This document shows positions 21,205-32,440 of a DNA stretch of 64,000 bases, piece by piece; the stretch's first letter is position 1; each line of letters opens with the position of its first letter. Source of the DNA: Yarrowia lipolytica (Eukaryota; Ascomycota; Dipodascomycetes; Dipodascales). Both the position numbers and the translations under genes were made by a program. Where the stretch lies: positions 3,222,501 to 3,286,500 of the forward strand of contig NC_090772.1 of NCBI RefSeq assembly GCF_001761485.1, written 5' to 3'. The notes under the pieces were generated by a model. That model was not told the DNA's origin, searched no databases, and worked only from the letters and a program-made list of their open reading frames with translations.

Positions 21205-23695
21205 AAAGGTGGTTTGGCGATGATGGAGAGATAATGCAGTAGGGTAAGGTGTGGTGATATGGAGGCACAGAAGACGAGCGGGCGGAGAAAGTTTAATTTG
21301 GGTGGTGTACAACTCAGGGAGGAGGTGGGGTCCAAATGAATGAGTGCGAGAAAAATATGTCATTGTGTGCCGTCTGATTACATAAGCGACTTTTTAGACT
21401 GAGAATACCGCTGCCCTCCGCTATAATTATAGCTGTTATTTTGCGTCTAGGTAGTCCTCTACAGTCGCACCTCCGCATGAGCGGCACACATGAGCGGGAT
21501 CGTATAAATATCTTGGGCAAGGATCACAACCTGCACGGAAGCCGAAATTGTGTAGTTTTGTACGATACTGGGTGAATTGTTGGGTACATATTATGTGGTA
21601 GTGGGTCACCGTGACGGTGCCTTGCCACCATTCAAGGGAACTGTGTGTTCATTATTGTATGAGGCAAGCCGAGGTCTCAGGAACACTCCGAATAAGTTGA
21701 TTGGGGTGACTACTGAGTATGTATGTACTGTACATACTGTACGATACTCGTAGCGAACAGTAGCTAGTCAGTAGTTAGTCAGTAGCTAGTTACATCCAAT
21801 TACCACAAATGTAGGTCACAGAAGTTCTTGACACATAATAAAGCAATCAACTGCATGTAACACGTCATTCAAGATACCAAAAATATCGATTCAAGCGTCC
21901 AGTCAGTATCATAGATATCACTTGACGCATGGTGCGGAAGTCACGGGCAAAACGCAATCCCCTACTTGTAGGTAAGACATGACAAACCGGCTGTTTTTGG
22001 ATAGAATTTTCGTCAGAGTGCAGTTTCAGTCCGATTGCTACTGCCAACCTATTTTCCTTCTCTCAAAGCTGCTCAAATGCTGCTCTGAGGCTCCTGTCTT
22101 CTCCGGTCAAAAAACAGGGCTGGCCCAAACCGTCCCATTCAATTAGCGTTACGAGTCTAGACTGCGGGCGACGCATGGGGATATTTTGTAGAAGGGTGTG
22201 TGACGTCGATTGACAAGAGCGTTTCTATTCTTGAAGAAGCTGCAAATAATATAATATCGCAGCAAGCAACCCACGCCACGGTGGAACGTGTCAGAAGATT
22301 ATGTGAGCGTGAGCTTTGGGGAGCAGGGGCAACGTGTTGATCGTCGGTCCTGGCCTATCGTCATGGTGTGGTTGTGTCTCCAGTGTTGTGTAAAAGTACA
22401 TACTGTATGTATGTTTTGTCTCGTTCCGGATCTTCTCTGCTACTTGTAGGTAGAGTGTACTCCTACAGTATTGTAGGATTTTGTCACCAACTATCGCGTT
22501 TGCCCCATTGACTCATGCCAATATATGCACTCAGACTCCGCTTCCGTCCAAGGGTTTGCTTCTATTTTCTTCTCCCCTCCTTCGCTGCCTTGCGAGCTGC
22601 GGCTGTTGAATATTATGTCCTTCTGCGATGGTATTCCAGAGTCGGTCTTACAGTAGCGGGGAAGGCGGCAATGTGACACTGAAGAGAGTATCGATAGGAC
22701 CGGTAGAGCGGGTAGAGTAGGGGCTCTGTCGAAAGCCACTTCAGAGCATGATTATTTGCGGGTGGTAGCCTAGCCTCGTATTGAGAGTGTCTAAGGTGGC
22801 CTTCTAAGGCCATTGTGTTTTTCATGGTCCGGATTCATGGGTGAGTACATAAGTGTGGGGAAGTGAAAAACGATCACCAGTCAATCACCGTCAATCGCTC
22901 GTCGCATTGGGCAAATCCAGATCCTCTCCCACCCCAATCTTGTCATTCTTTGACGTTTGCGCATTCCTATCGCTTCCAATCCCGGTGCTACCCTGAGCAA
23001 CCACATGTGGCATGTATCTCACTATCCCATTAATCCACTTTGGGACGAGCAATTGCCAAAAAGAGGTGCGTCCCTCAAGTGTGAAACTGAAACACCGTGT
23101 AGACCGAGCAAGAGCTTTTAGACAGTCAGAAGCTCCCCTGGCCACCCTGAGCCCGCGTAGACCACAAACATCAGCTGGAGCCGTCCATATGACTGCCACT
23201 ACTGCCTCACGCCCTCCGCAAACAAAATATTTTTAGGGACTTGCCTCACGCTGTTTCATGGGGCTTTAAGGAGCTCTTCAGTTGTCCCAACTAAAGTATA
23301 GGAGTATCAGGGCAGCCTTAGTTCATGCACCACCAAGCTTTATCAGCGCACCCACAGAGATAGAAGAGCGGTATCAGTGAACCAATGAAAAACCGTAGAT
23401 AGCGCCCCAAAAGGCACAAACACAAGACGAGAGCTAGGCTCCCTCGGTCACATATACAAGCCCCATATTTCATATCCACTGCAAACCTGCCCCATCGTCC
23501 ATTCATCCAGACTACGTTGAGGTTGCCCCTGATTAGCTTTGGTCCAAGGGGCAGACGGACAAAGACTGCGGGGTGGAATATTATCAGCTTCTTTGAGGCC
23601 TTGTGGCAAGATATTTTTTGGGCCTGGTATCGAAAATGCCACTACAAATACATATAGCCGGCCCAGGATTGTGGCCTTTCTCTTAGCATCAACTC
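21205..23695. other. 2.5 kb gene-free region
   Basis: It contains promoters for the divergent genes on each side. At 21721-21737 lies the palindrome GTATGTAC-T-GTACATAC and at 21759-21791 three 11-nt units AGTAGCTAGTC. An open frame on the minus strand at about 22891-23199 has protein-like composition but no ATG and no usable intron signals, so no gene is called. Confidence 0.55.
21759..21791. repeat. Three 11-nt tandem units AGTAGYTAGTY
   Basis: AGTAGCTAGTC, AGTAGTTAGTC and AGTAGCTAGTT follow each other without gaps. The word TTAGTCA within it is shared with the Yarrowia telomere repeat TTAGTCAGGG, but the GGG is absent, so it is not telomeric. Confidence 0.75.
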
Positions 23696-24832
23696 ATGAC
23701 AACCTTCTATCTCGGCTACTCCAAAAAGTCCATCACCAGCAACTCGTCGTCCGTCATCTCATCTGTGTACAACTCGTCCGACGAGTTTCAAGATGCTGAG
23801 CGCGCCTGGGATCCAACCGACCACCTAGTCAACGTCGTGACGCGTCGAGGAGACCCCCGAGACAGAGCTGCTCCCACAACTCCGGTTCTTAGTCGTAGTA
23901 CTAGTGCGGTCGATGCTGCGGATGCTGCAGCTGCAACCATCAAGGCTCTAGACACATCCAAGTGTGCAGTGTTACCCTCGGATCAGGTCGCTGATCGAGC
24001 TCCTCCCCGAACTCGGGCTCCTCACCACATCTCTCTCCCTTGCAGTAACACCTTCATGGCTCACGGGCTACCTACCTGTGACGATCTAGAGATGACCAAG
24101 GAGTTTGATTTCGCTGCCAAGCCTGCATCCACGCAAAAAAACTTGCCCAAGGCACCTCTCGATTTTCTCGTTCAACGGCCTCCTTCTCCCCCTTATTCTC
24201 ATGTTTCTGTGCCCCAGAATTCTCCTTTGAGCGGTACGGGGACGCCTTCCACTCATGGAGTTCTCAAGACCCATGATCCTGTGGCTCTGGATGAAATGCT
24301 AGAGTCTTCTTTTGCATCACACGCAGAAGATGACGAAGAAATGGCGGCGTTTCTGGACGACGAAGATGACTACCCTGCTTCGAATGAGGAAGACGACGAG
24401 GAAGAGGATGCAAAAGACACATTCTACATCTGCTCAGAGACCATCAAAGCTGCGCACGAGTCTGTTCTTGATCTCAGAGCTTTGTTGGAAGACAAATTCT
24501 CTCTTATTCCTGGGGAAAGTGTCGAGAGTCTGGAGAAACGAGCTCTCAGAATGGTCCATCTCGAAGAATCGTTCAGTGTTCAAGACAGCTTTGAGCCCCG
24601 CACTTTGCTGGCCGACCAGAATAGAGCCTTTATTCCCTGGAAGCCGGTAATTGAAGACCTCGAGCTCTACTTCGAGATGCGGTATCCCGATCTTCCCAAA
24701 GGAAGCAATCGGTACGAGTTCCACCGAGCTCGGCTGGTACGAAACCGAACCCGACTGCGAATTCTAGCCCAGTACGTGGCTGATCTGGAGGAGAAGAGCC
24801 GGAATCTCTGTCGGCTGTCTCGCAGCTTTTGA
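23696..24832 (+). CDS. Acidic protein of unknown function
   Basis: I do not recognise this 378-residue protein. The first 200 residues are polar and probably disordered, with an alanine-rich AADAAAATIKAL stretch near residue 80. Residues about 205-245 are strongly acidic (DDEEMAAFLDDEDDY, NEEDDEEEDAKD). The C-terminal 140 residues look folded: SVESLEKRALRMVHLEE, then FIPWKPVIEDLELYFEMRYPDLPKGSNRYEFHRA in separate helices, then a basic RARLVRNRTRLRILAQYVADLEEK helix. The ATG follows CTC and opens MTTFYLGYSKKS. Nothing in the neighbourhood suggests a pathway. Confidence 0.75.
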   Translation: MTTFYLGYSKKSITSNSSSVISSVYNSSDEFQDAERAWDPTDHLVNVVTRRGDPRDRAAPTTPVLSRSTSAVDAADAAAATIKALDTSKCAVLPSDQVADRAPPRTRAPHHISLPCSNTFMAHGLPTCDDLEMTKEFDFAAKPASTQKNLPKAPLDFLVQRPPSPPYSHVSVPQNSPLSGTGTPSTHGVLKTHDPVALDEMLESSFASHAEDDEEMAAFLDDEDDYPASNEEDDEEEDAKDTFYICSETIKAAHESVLDLRALLEDKFSLIPGESVESLEKRALRMVHLEESFSVQDSFEPRTLLADQNRAFIPWKPVIEDLELYFEMRYPDLPKGSNRYEFHRARLVRNRTRLRILAQYVADLEEKSRNLCRLSRSF

Positions 24833-25431
24833 ATTGGTGGCGCGAAGAGGTCAAACATGGCTTGGTGGCTCTGACCCACTGATAGCCAACATATTTATTG
24901 CTAATCAGATTGTAGTTTCATATAATCAAATAGAGAAAGAATGAAGAAGTAAATATTTACAACTGATGTATCGTTGGAAGAGCAAGGACCTTTGTAACTT
25001 GTTCATAAGGCCACTGCCACTGGGCAGAATACAATCTTCATCAACACTTATTGACACTGATCTACTTGAATGATATCACAGAAACACTTTGACGCTTTAG
25101 GAACCCGCCGGAAAGGATTCCAAATGCAAACTCCACAAAGGAAACATTATCCTGGATTATGCTCTGTAGCGGTTCGAAATTACGACACATTATTACAAGG
25201 GTTTTTTTTTTTTTTTTTTTTTTTTTTTGACAAGACCGACAAGTTGTCAAATGGGGGCTTGTGGGAAAGGGGGAAAGTATTATATATTAATATTTTGGGT
25301 CTTTTGAGTGTTCCGGAAGTGTGCAGAAATAAAAAAAGAGTGGACAGGAGTCGTCCATGCTGAAACTTGTTGTGAGACAATGGTCCAACCAAATATGAAC
25401 CAGAGACGGCTTGCTCATTCAGTCATGGTGC
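24833..25431. other. Spacer between convergent genes with a long T tract
   Basis: No gene is seen. A run of 27 T lies at 25202-25228. The rest is AT-rich and holds the 3' ends of both neighbours. Confidence 0.7.
25202..25228. repeat. T27 homopolymer
   Basis: Twenty-seven uninterrupted T on the plus strand in a spacer. Length is likely to vary between strains and between sequencing runs. Confidence 0.9.
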
Positions 25432-25845
25432 TTACTTGGTCTTAGTAGTAGAAACGGGCTGATTAAGCTTGGCAATATCTCTGAGCTTTCGATGGGGCAG
25501 CTTCTTGGAGATGCTCTTTGATCGATACAGCAGCACCAGACCGACAGTGACCCAAATGGCATGCCAGCCTCCAAACCACCAGTTGACGTAGATCTCAAAC
25601 AGGACGAAGAAGGGCACGTGAGCAAAGATCAGGAAGACGTTGTCGTTGTTGTCGAGCTGAGAGGCTGAGAAGCAGTACAGCAGTAGCTGGGCGAAGGCAA
25701 CGGTGGGCATCAGGTTGTGTTCATCTCTGGAGAAGACGGCACAGAAGAAACCGCAGAGGAATGAAACAGAGATGGAGATCAGGCCCCAGAATTGCAGGTT
25801 CTCGGACTTTTTTCGCTGCGCAAGCACTTGATCGGAGTCGGCCAT
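25432..25845 (-). CDS. Small four-helix membrane protein of unknown function
   Basis: The ATG at 25845-25843 opens MADSDQVLAQRKK; the frame runs on upstream but without conserved-looking sequence. The 137-residue product has four hydrophobic stretches: about 20-38, 46-63, 69-87 and 93-107, the last two separated by the aromatic NWWFGGWHAIW. The C-terminal 30 residues are basic (YRSKSISKKLPHRKLRD). A basic tail after four helices fits an ER or other endomembrane protein with the tail in the cytosol. I cannot assign a family. Confidence 0.75.
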   Translation of the reverse strand: MADSDQVLAQRKKSENLQFWGLISISVSFLCGFFCAVFSRDEHNLMPTVAFAQLLLYCFSASQLDNNDNVFLIFAHVPFFVLFEIYVNWWFGGWHAIWVTVGLVLLYRSKSISKKLPHRKLRDIAKLNQPVSTTKTK

Positions 25846-27110
25846 TGTGTGTTGTGTCCTGGAGTGCGGTGGTGAAAAGTGTCGATGGCTGGAAATCAAA
25901 TCTATGCATGCAGCATGCACGCCAACTACAAAATAAGCAGAATAGGCGCACCACGTGGGAATAGTCACGTGCGTGATTTATGAAACTAATTGAGGTATTT
26001 ACGGGGTTTAAGTGATATCTTAATGCTTTTAACGAGCACTGTTGCCCATGAGTACCGGTATTGTCCCTGGATGTTCCCTTGGGTGGGTATATTTTTAGTG
26101 CCACTAAAATTGCGTGCATTGTCACATATTGGAAGTACAAGCAGAAAGGGATACAAAAGAGTGGTCCAAAATATTGCACACTAGTCATACAGATTTTAGT
26201 GCGATACCGTATAGACGACAAAAGGGAATTTACAGATGGAAGAGCAGCAATAAAGTGAACGACGACGTGAATATGACTTATCACTGACTTTTTTTATATT
26301 TTTGAGTGCAAGGCGATCGATCTTCAAACATGTTGGTCTGATGCCAACCATCATTGTTTGGGGGACCCGAATACGAAGGCTTGTAGCTGGGAGTTTGGAG
26401 GGTTTAAAACGGGCCAAGGCACGGGAATACCTGCACGCTACATCGCCGTTGAGGTTTGGACGTTTCCTAGAGGTTAGTCGGTTGTTAGCTCGGTTATTGG
26501 TGGGTTATTTAGCATGTGCTAAATACTTAGAGTGTAAACCAAATAGTTGATCTGTTAAGTAACAAGTCCGGGATTGAAGAATAAGGCTAAAATGGCAGTG
26601 CAACAACCAATTGAATTCTAGCTGAAAGTCCGATAAGGAAAAGTGAACGCCGTGTTTCGTATATTGGGCCTTGTCATCAGAAACAACGTCAATAATTTTG
26701 TCCTATGGAGTCCTTATACGACTGCGCAATCAAGTACAAGTACACACCTGTACATGGCGTCTCGTGCATATGCGAGATTATGTCATTGATAGGAGGAGTG
26801 CTATGAAGTGACTATAATGAGAGATAAACAATAACTGCTTTTTTGCGGATCAGTCGCGGAGAAAGATGTACACCTTTTCTTAACCATCCCTTTTTATGCT
26901 TTAGTCGTTGCCACTCTACACCCACATTCTCCGTGATCACTGCTTACCTATTGGCTCCACACAACGCACGAACCCAATTCGGCAGCCTATGCTTGAAACA
27001 CGCAACTGAGCTTTGGGCAGAGGATTGCAAGCAAGTAGAGCGTGTGAGAAAACTCGTCCTTTTCCAAACGACACAAATCAGCCAAAAGGACACGTTCCAC
27101 TAAACTACCA
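25846..27110. other. Divergent spacer upstream of PNG1
   Basis: No gene is supported in 1.27 kb. It serves as promoter region for the four-helix protein and PNG1. Short open frames have no family features. Confidence 0.6.
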
Positions 27111-28181
27111 ATGTCACAAGCAACATTCGCGAAGGAGCTGACGGCCAAATTCGCGCAATTATGGACCGAAAAAACCAAACGGCCCTTGCCTCCCGTCAAT
27201 CAAGCCATGATGCAGAGGCTTAGACAGGGCCAGCGCCAATCCGGGCCCAATGAGGTGTTCAGCCGAGTCTCTGCGCTCTTCAGAGACCTCTCATTGATTC
27301 CGCAGTCGTTTGAAAACGCAGAATTGCAAGATATGGCCATGGAGATATTGCCACTGGATCGTCTGTATTCTGTGGCAGAGGAGAGAGCGGAAGAGGAGGG
27401 AGAGCGGGACAATTGGGGACTCCAGGACTACCTGATCATGGAGCTGCTTAGATGGTTCAAGCAGGACTACTTCACATGGGTCAATAGTCCTCCGTGTGAG
27501 ACATGTGGAGAGAATGGAAACGTGCAGTTTGTAAGAAGGGAGAACTCGACGCCCGAAGAACAAAAGTACGATGCCAGTGGAACGGAGGTGCACCAATGCT
27601 CTAATTGTAACACGGAAATTCGATTCCCCAGGTACAATGACCTTTCCAAGTTGATGGAGACTCGAAGAGGTCGGTGTGGAGAGTGGGCAAAGTGTTTCGC
27701 ATTTTTTTGTCGAGCCCTGGGACTGCGCACACGATATATTTGGAACGCGGAGGATCACGTGTGGTCGGAGGTCTATTCCGAGCGTCGAAAGGAATGGATT
27801 CATACCGACTCTTGTGAGGAGGCATGGAACAGTCCAACCATTTATTCTCAGGGCTGGGGCAAGAAGATGTCGTACGTTGTTGGATTTAGTGGAGATGGGG
27901 TGACTGATGTCACTAGAAGATATGTGCGAAAGGCAGACCAGCAACTACCTCGAACCATGGTTCCTGACGAGCAGTTCAAAACGATTCTCAACTCGATAAC
28001 GTCAGATATCCGACAGAATCTCTCTCCGTCAGAGAAAGAAGAGTTGAAGCGGGAAGATGAAGCGGAGGAGAGAGAGCTTGCCAGCTACAATGCTGATGAG
28101 CCTCAAGAGGCACAAATGCCCAGACAGAGTGGAAGCGTGGAGTGGACGAAAGCTAGAGGTGAAGGAGGCTCAGACGATTAG
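27111..28181 (+). CDS. PNG1: Peptide:N-glycanase
   Basis: Png1 removes N-glycans from misfolded glycoproteins in the cytosol as part of ER-associated degradation. The 356-residue length matches the yeast enzyme (363). The transglutaminase-like core is complete: zinc ligands Cys129/Cys132 (PPCETCG) and Cys163/Cys166 (HQCSNC), the catalytic Cys189 in RRGRCGEWAKCF, His216 in AEDHVWSEV and Asp233 in IHTDSCEEAWN. GWGKKMSYVVGFS follows. The C-terminal 60 residues are acidic and disordered. As in other yeasts, the PUB and PAW domains of animal PNGase are absent. The ATG lies in ACCAATGTC and starts MSQATFAKEL. Confidence 0.95.
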   Translation: MSQATFAKELTAKFAQLWTEKTKRPLPPVNQAMMQRLRQGQRQSGPNEVFSRVSALFRDLSLIPQSFENAELQDMAMEILPLDRLYSVAEERAEEEGERDNWGLQDYLIMELLRWFKQDYFTWVNSPPCETCGENGNVQFVRRENSTPEEQKYDASGTEVHQCSNCNTEIRFPRYNDLSKLMETRRGRCGEWAKCFAFFCRALGLRTRYIWNAEDHVWSEVYSERRKEWIHTDSCEEAWNSPTIYSQGWGKKMSYVVGFSGDGVTDVTRRYVRKADQQLPRTMVPDEQFKTILNSITSDIRQNLSPSEKEELKREDEAEERELASYNADEPQEAQMPRQSGSVEWTKARGEGGSDD

Positions 28182-29278
28182 AGAAGGATTGTGTTTGATA
28201 TAACAGAAAAGAGACCCGGAACAGATAAACTGAATGTCGCATATGAATGTGTTTAAAAAAACCCATACATACTACTGGTACAGTATGTACATACAGTAGC
28301 TACGATACTTGTAGCAAGTCTTTCCTTTTTCTGACATCTAAAAAGCTGCATAATCGACGTGCCATCACGTGACCGTAGATGTATTTGGTCTATCCATCAT
28401 TACTGGAGTCACCTGTCTCATCAACCAATTTCAGCTTCCAAACGAGCAATAGCAAACTGACTATCTGGTGCGGTTGCGCTACAGTATAAATATGGAGACT
28501 GATCTTGATTAAATTTTCACCTTGAACGGCACAAAACGTCTACTATGTTTAGAAGAGCGAACTGAGTATCCACAATTGATTCTCTTTAGTTGACCTTCAA
28601 ACCGTGAGATTAGGAGGCTCTTGGTCAGTGAACCAATACGTATCGGTCACGTGATATAGTCAATCACCTCGCTCGTGTCTTTTCTTGTCTGACGCGTCAC
28701 CAAACACGTTCTCCACGTTCCCCACGTCGCACTTTTTTTATCACGATTAAGACATGTAACACATCCTGATAAGTGGAACTCTAATATGGTGGCGTTAAAG
28801 GGGGCTAAATGAGGTGAGTATAGAAGTTTCTGGGGTCGGTTATATTGAATAAGACTCAATTGGCAAACCTTCAGGTAGCATTTTGTATTTCTACTGCGAA
28901 GCGGTTCATTAAGTCGTTCTACAGACATATATCTTAGTTCCCTTTGGTCTTACAGTTACAGCATGAGCTGTAACCTGCATGCCCCACAATAGCAAGCCAA
29001 GTGATACTACCAGAGAGCTTAGGGTTGCTGATGGCCAAAGTAAATGTGTTGGTAGATTATTGAATCGGGTTCTTTCTTCTCTTTCTCGGGCCACCGCTCG
29101 TCTTCTCGCTGTTTGTACAATCTGTACATGGATCTACTTGTAGCTACATTCGGACATGTTCCAGTACATACAGCACCACCTTACCTAACTAAGACGACTT
29201 CCCCAACCTCCCAAACCTAAACTTTCGGCAGACCATCTGCATACAGCAACCACCAACAGTCTAAAGCACATCACCAAC
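28182..29278. other. Spacer between PNG1 and ADP1
   Basis: No gene is supported. At 28279-28295 the word TACAGTATGTACATACA recurs, followed by AGCTACGATACTTGTAGC. A similar CTACTTGTAGCTAC word lies near 29135. The last 300 nt should carry the ADP1 promoter. Confidence 0.6.
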
Positions 29279-32200
29279 ATGTTACTGACGAGCTGGGTTT
29301 CGGGGTTGCTGGCCATATCCGCCTTGGCCGACGCTCTCACCGACTCGCTGGAGACCGGGTACTCCAAACGACTAGTTCCCCCCGGACGAGGAGGCAAAAA
29401 ACCCACCAAACCGGGCCAACCAGGCAAACGGCCAGACGAGTGTCCTCCGTGCTTCAACTGCTTGTTACCGGACTTTCCATGCCAGCAATTTGCCTCATGT
29501 GACCAGGCAAACGGCCGGTGCCACTGCCCTGAGGGATTCACCGGAGAGAACTGCGCTCAACCGGTATGTGGAGGCCTGGGAGAGCTCAATCGACCGGGTC
29601 GAATGGAAAACACTACCTGCGAATGCTCCGAGGGCTGGGAGGGTATTAACTGCAATCTGTGCAACCAGGACTCGGCCTGTAACAGATTCTTCCCAAAGGG
29701 CGTCAACGGAACATGCTACACTGGAGGAATACTGGTGAGAGAGAACCACCAGATGTGCGACGTGACTAACGTCAAGATTGTGGAGATCCTCAAGGGTGCC
29801 AAACCTGAGGTCACCTTCACATGTAAGAAGGAGGATGAGGAGGTCGACGGAGCTGCCAATGGTACCTGTTCGTTCCAGTTCTGGGTCGACGAGGTTGAGT
29901 CATTCTACTGTGGCTTGGACGAATGTACCTTCGAAGTGAATGGAAACAACACCCTGTACAAATGTGAAAAGATCAAGTGTGCATGTGTGCCCGACCAGTT
30001 TCTGTGTGGAAAGGACGGCTCTGTGGATCTGACGGACTTTTTGAAAAACACAATCACCGGTCCCGGAGACTTTGCATGCGATATCAACAGCCAGAACTGC
30101 AAGTTCTCCGAGCCCAACATGAACTCATTGATTTCGTCTGTTTTCGGAGACAAGTACATCACTCTGGGCTGCAAATCAGCCGAATGTCTGCATGTAAGTG
30201 AGATTCCTGGCTACGATCAGCCCGACAAGGGTGTAAGCACCCTTCTGGTGTGTGCTGGTCTGGCTCTCACTCTTCTATTCTTGATTGTGGCTTATGCACT
30301 TGCTCAATCATTGTTTAAGCGGTCCAATAGCCCTCTCGAGTACCTTCCAGATGCTGATGAAACCGGAAAGCTGCTGCATGACTTTGTTCCTGCCAAGCTC
30401 GAGTTTGAGGACATCTCTTATCGAGAACGAGGAGCCAACGAAGCCACTTCCAAGCCTATTCTTGACGGAGAAATCTTTGGATCTGTCAAGCCCGGAGAAG
30501 TCATGGCTATCATGGGAGGTTCCGGAGCTGGAAAGACAACTTTGCTGGACATTTTGGCTCGGAAGAAGAAGAGTGGAAAGTTCGACGGTCGTGTTTTTGT
30601 TAACGGCTCGTCTGATTACACGGATAAGGAGTTCAAGAACATGATCGGTTTCGTTGACCAGGAAGACTGTCTGCTTCCTACTCTCACTGTCTACGAGACT
30701 GTTCTTACTTCTGCTCTCCTGCGACTTCCCAAGAACATGACCCTTCTCGGAAAGAAGATGCGTGTACTGGAGACTCTCAATGAACTTGGAATCATGCATA
30801 TTCGAGACAAGCTGATTGGTTCGGAAACCAACCGAGGTATTTCTGGAGGTGAGAAGCGGCGAGTCAGCATTGCCTGTGAACTTGTGACTTCTCCCAGTAT
30901 CCTCTTTCTCGATGAGCCTACTTCAGGACTAGATAGTTTCTCTGCCTTCAATGTCGTCGAGAGTTTGGTTCACCTGGCTCGAAACTACAACCGAACAGTC
31001 GTTTTTACCATTCACCAGCCCCGATCTAACATAGTCCAGCTGTTTGACAACCTCCTGATTCTATGCCAAGGCCGTCTTGTCTACTCTGGTGCGTACTTGG
31101 AATGTCAGCAGTTCTTTTCCGAAGTCGGTTACAACATTCCCAAGGGTTTCAACATTGCAGACTTCCTCATCGACCTGACCATGGAGTTGTCTTCCGGTTC
31201 AGGGGACTCTTCTCGAGCCGAGTCCGGTGCCCAGTCTCCTTCTACATCTTCCGACGACATCCATACCGTTGAGAGAACCGATTCTCAAGGCAATCTGGAC
31301 ACTACCAACGAGTGGCTCCATTATCAGATCCATCGGGCCGAGTTTGACGAGTCTGCCAACGCCCGAAAGCGTCGGCAGCGACAAAAGTTCGTCAAGTCGC
31401 TCGGAAGTGGAGTCCCTATGCCCGACAGAAACCTCGATGAGCTCGTCAACCTGTTCCAGACTTCTGCTCTTGCTCAGCGAATCAAGAACGGTATTCAGGA
31501 AGACATTGATCAGGCTGACCTGGAAGAAGCCGCTGATGCAGATGATAGCACTGCTGGGTTGCTCCAAAGCCGAGCCCGGTTCTTCAACAGCCGTATCTCT
31601 TTCCTGTCTCAACTCAAGATCATTGCTGGAAGAACCTTCAAGAACCTCTACAGAGACCCCATGCTTCTGCTTACACACTACATCATGGCGCTGGCACTGG
31701 GTCTGTTTTCGGGTATTGTGTACTACCAAGTGACCGACGACATTTCCGGTTTCCAGAACCGTCTCGGTCTCTTCTTTTTCTTGCTCTCCCTTTTCGGTTT
31801 CTCCACCCTGACCTCTCTCAACCTGCTGTTTGGAAACGATCGAATCATTTTCATGCGAGAACGAGCCAAGGGCTACTATCATCCTGCAGTCTACTACATT
31901 GGAAAGGTGGTATTTGACATGGTCACTCTCCGTGTCTTCCCCCCGATCATTCTCGGATCCATTTTGTATCCTCTGGTCGGCCTCAAGCCTGATTTCAACG
32001 CCTTCCTGGTATTCATTGCCACTTTGGTTCTGTTCAACCTCGGATCCTCTGCTCTCGTATTTGTGATTGGAATCACTCTGGGTGCCAACCCCGGTGTTGC
32101 CAACCTGGTTGGCATTCTTGTCATGCTCTTCAGCATGCTCTTTGCCGGTCTCTTTGTCAACCACGACAGTGTTAAAATCTGGGGCATTGATGCTCTGCAG

Positions 32201-32440
32201 TTCCTTTCAGTCTTCCATTACGCTTACGAGGCCATCAGTGTCAACGAGGTGAAGTACCTTACACTGATAGAGGAGAAGTACGGACTAGAAATCGAGGTGC
32301 CTGGAGCCACTGTTCTGAGCACCTTTGGATTCAACGTAAACGCAGTTTCGCGGGACCTTTTCATGCTCACAGGCTTCCTCGGCTTCATGCTGCTGGCGGG
32401 ATACATTGGACTTCACTACGTGCTGGTGGAGGTGAGATAA
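29279..32440 (+). CDS. ADP1: ABC transporter with EGF-like extracellular domain (Adp1 type)
   Basis: The 1053-residue protein has the Adp1 build (1049 residues in S. cerevisiae). A signal peptide (residues 1-19) leads to a Cys-rich ectodomain with EGF-like motifs at about 68-92 (CHCPEGFTGENC) and 97-126 (CECSEGWEGINC). One membrane helix lies at about 319-342. The single nucleotide-binding domain has Walker A GGSGAGKTT near 415, signature SGGEKRRVS near 522 and Walker B ILFLDEPTSGLDS near 540-552. A long Ser-rich linker follows and then a six-helix ABCG-type membrane domain from about 790 to the end. Adp1 is a half-size ABCG-family transporter whose substrate is still not established; it would pair to work. 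The ATG is in ACCAACATGTT. Codon choice is strongly biased toward C-ending codons. Confidence 0.93.
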   Translation: MLLTSWVSGLLAISALADALTDSLETGYSKRLVPPGRGGKKPTKPGQPGKRPDECPPCFNCLLPDFPCQQFASCDQANGRCHCPEGFTGENCAQPVCGGLGELNRPGRMENTTCECSEGWEGINCNLCNQDSACNRFFPKGVNGTCYTGGILVRENHQMCDVTNVKIVEILKGAKPEVTFTCKKEDEEVDGAANGTCSFQFWVDEVESFYCGLDECTFEVNGNNTLYKCEKIKCACVPDQFLCGKDGSVDLTDFLKNTITGPGDFACDINSQNCKFSEPNMNSLISSVFGDKYITLGCKSAECLHVSEIPGYDQPDKGVSTLLVCAGLALTLLFLIVAYALAQSLFKRSNSPLEYLPDADETGKLLHDFVPAKLEFEDISYRERGANEATSKPILDGEIFGSVKPGEVMAIMGGSGAGKTTLLDILARKKKSGKFDGRVFVNGSSDYTDKEFKNMIGFVDQEDCLLPTLTVYETVLTSALLRLPKNMTLLGKKMRVLETLNELGIMHIRDKLIGSETNRGISGGEKRRVSIACELVTSPSILFLDEPTSGLDSFSAFNVVESLVHLARNYNRTVVFTIHQPRSNIVQLFDNLLILCQGRLVYSGAYLECQQFFSEVGYNIPKGFNIADFLIDLTMELSSGSGDSSRAESGAQSPSTSSDDIHTVERTDSQGNLDTTNEWLHYQIHRAEFDESANARKRRQRQKFVKSLGSGVPMPDRNLDELVNLFQTSALAQRIKNGIQEDIDQADLEEAADADDSTAGLLQSRARFFNSRISFLSQLKIIAGRTFKNLYRDPMLLLTHYIMALALGLFSGIVYYQVTDDISGFQNRLGLFFFLLSLFGFSTLTSLNLLFGNDRIIFMRERAKGYYHPAVYYIGKVVFDMVTLRVFPPIILGSILYPLVGLKPDFNAFLVFIATLVLFNLGSSALVFVIGITLGANPGVANLVGILVMLFSMLFAGLFVNHDSVKIWGIDALQFLSVFHYAYEAISVNEVKYLTLIEEKYGLEIEVPGATVLSTFGFNVNAVSRDLFMLTGFLGFMLLAGYIGLHYVLVEVR

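Noticed and set aside
22825-22845. ATGG|GTGAGTACATAAG as a start-codon-proximal intron
   Set aside because: No CTAAC-CAG acceptor follows within the next kilobase and no coding exon is found downstream.
22891-23199. 102-codon minus-strand frame with protein-like composition
   Set aside because: It starts at GTG, no ATG is in frame, and no Yarrowia-type donor and branch-acceptor pair joins it to an upstream exon.
31199-32164. 321-codon frame antisense to ADP1
   Set aside because: It lies inside a clearly conserved ABCG membrane domain and has no family features.
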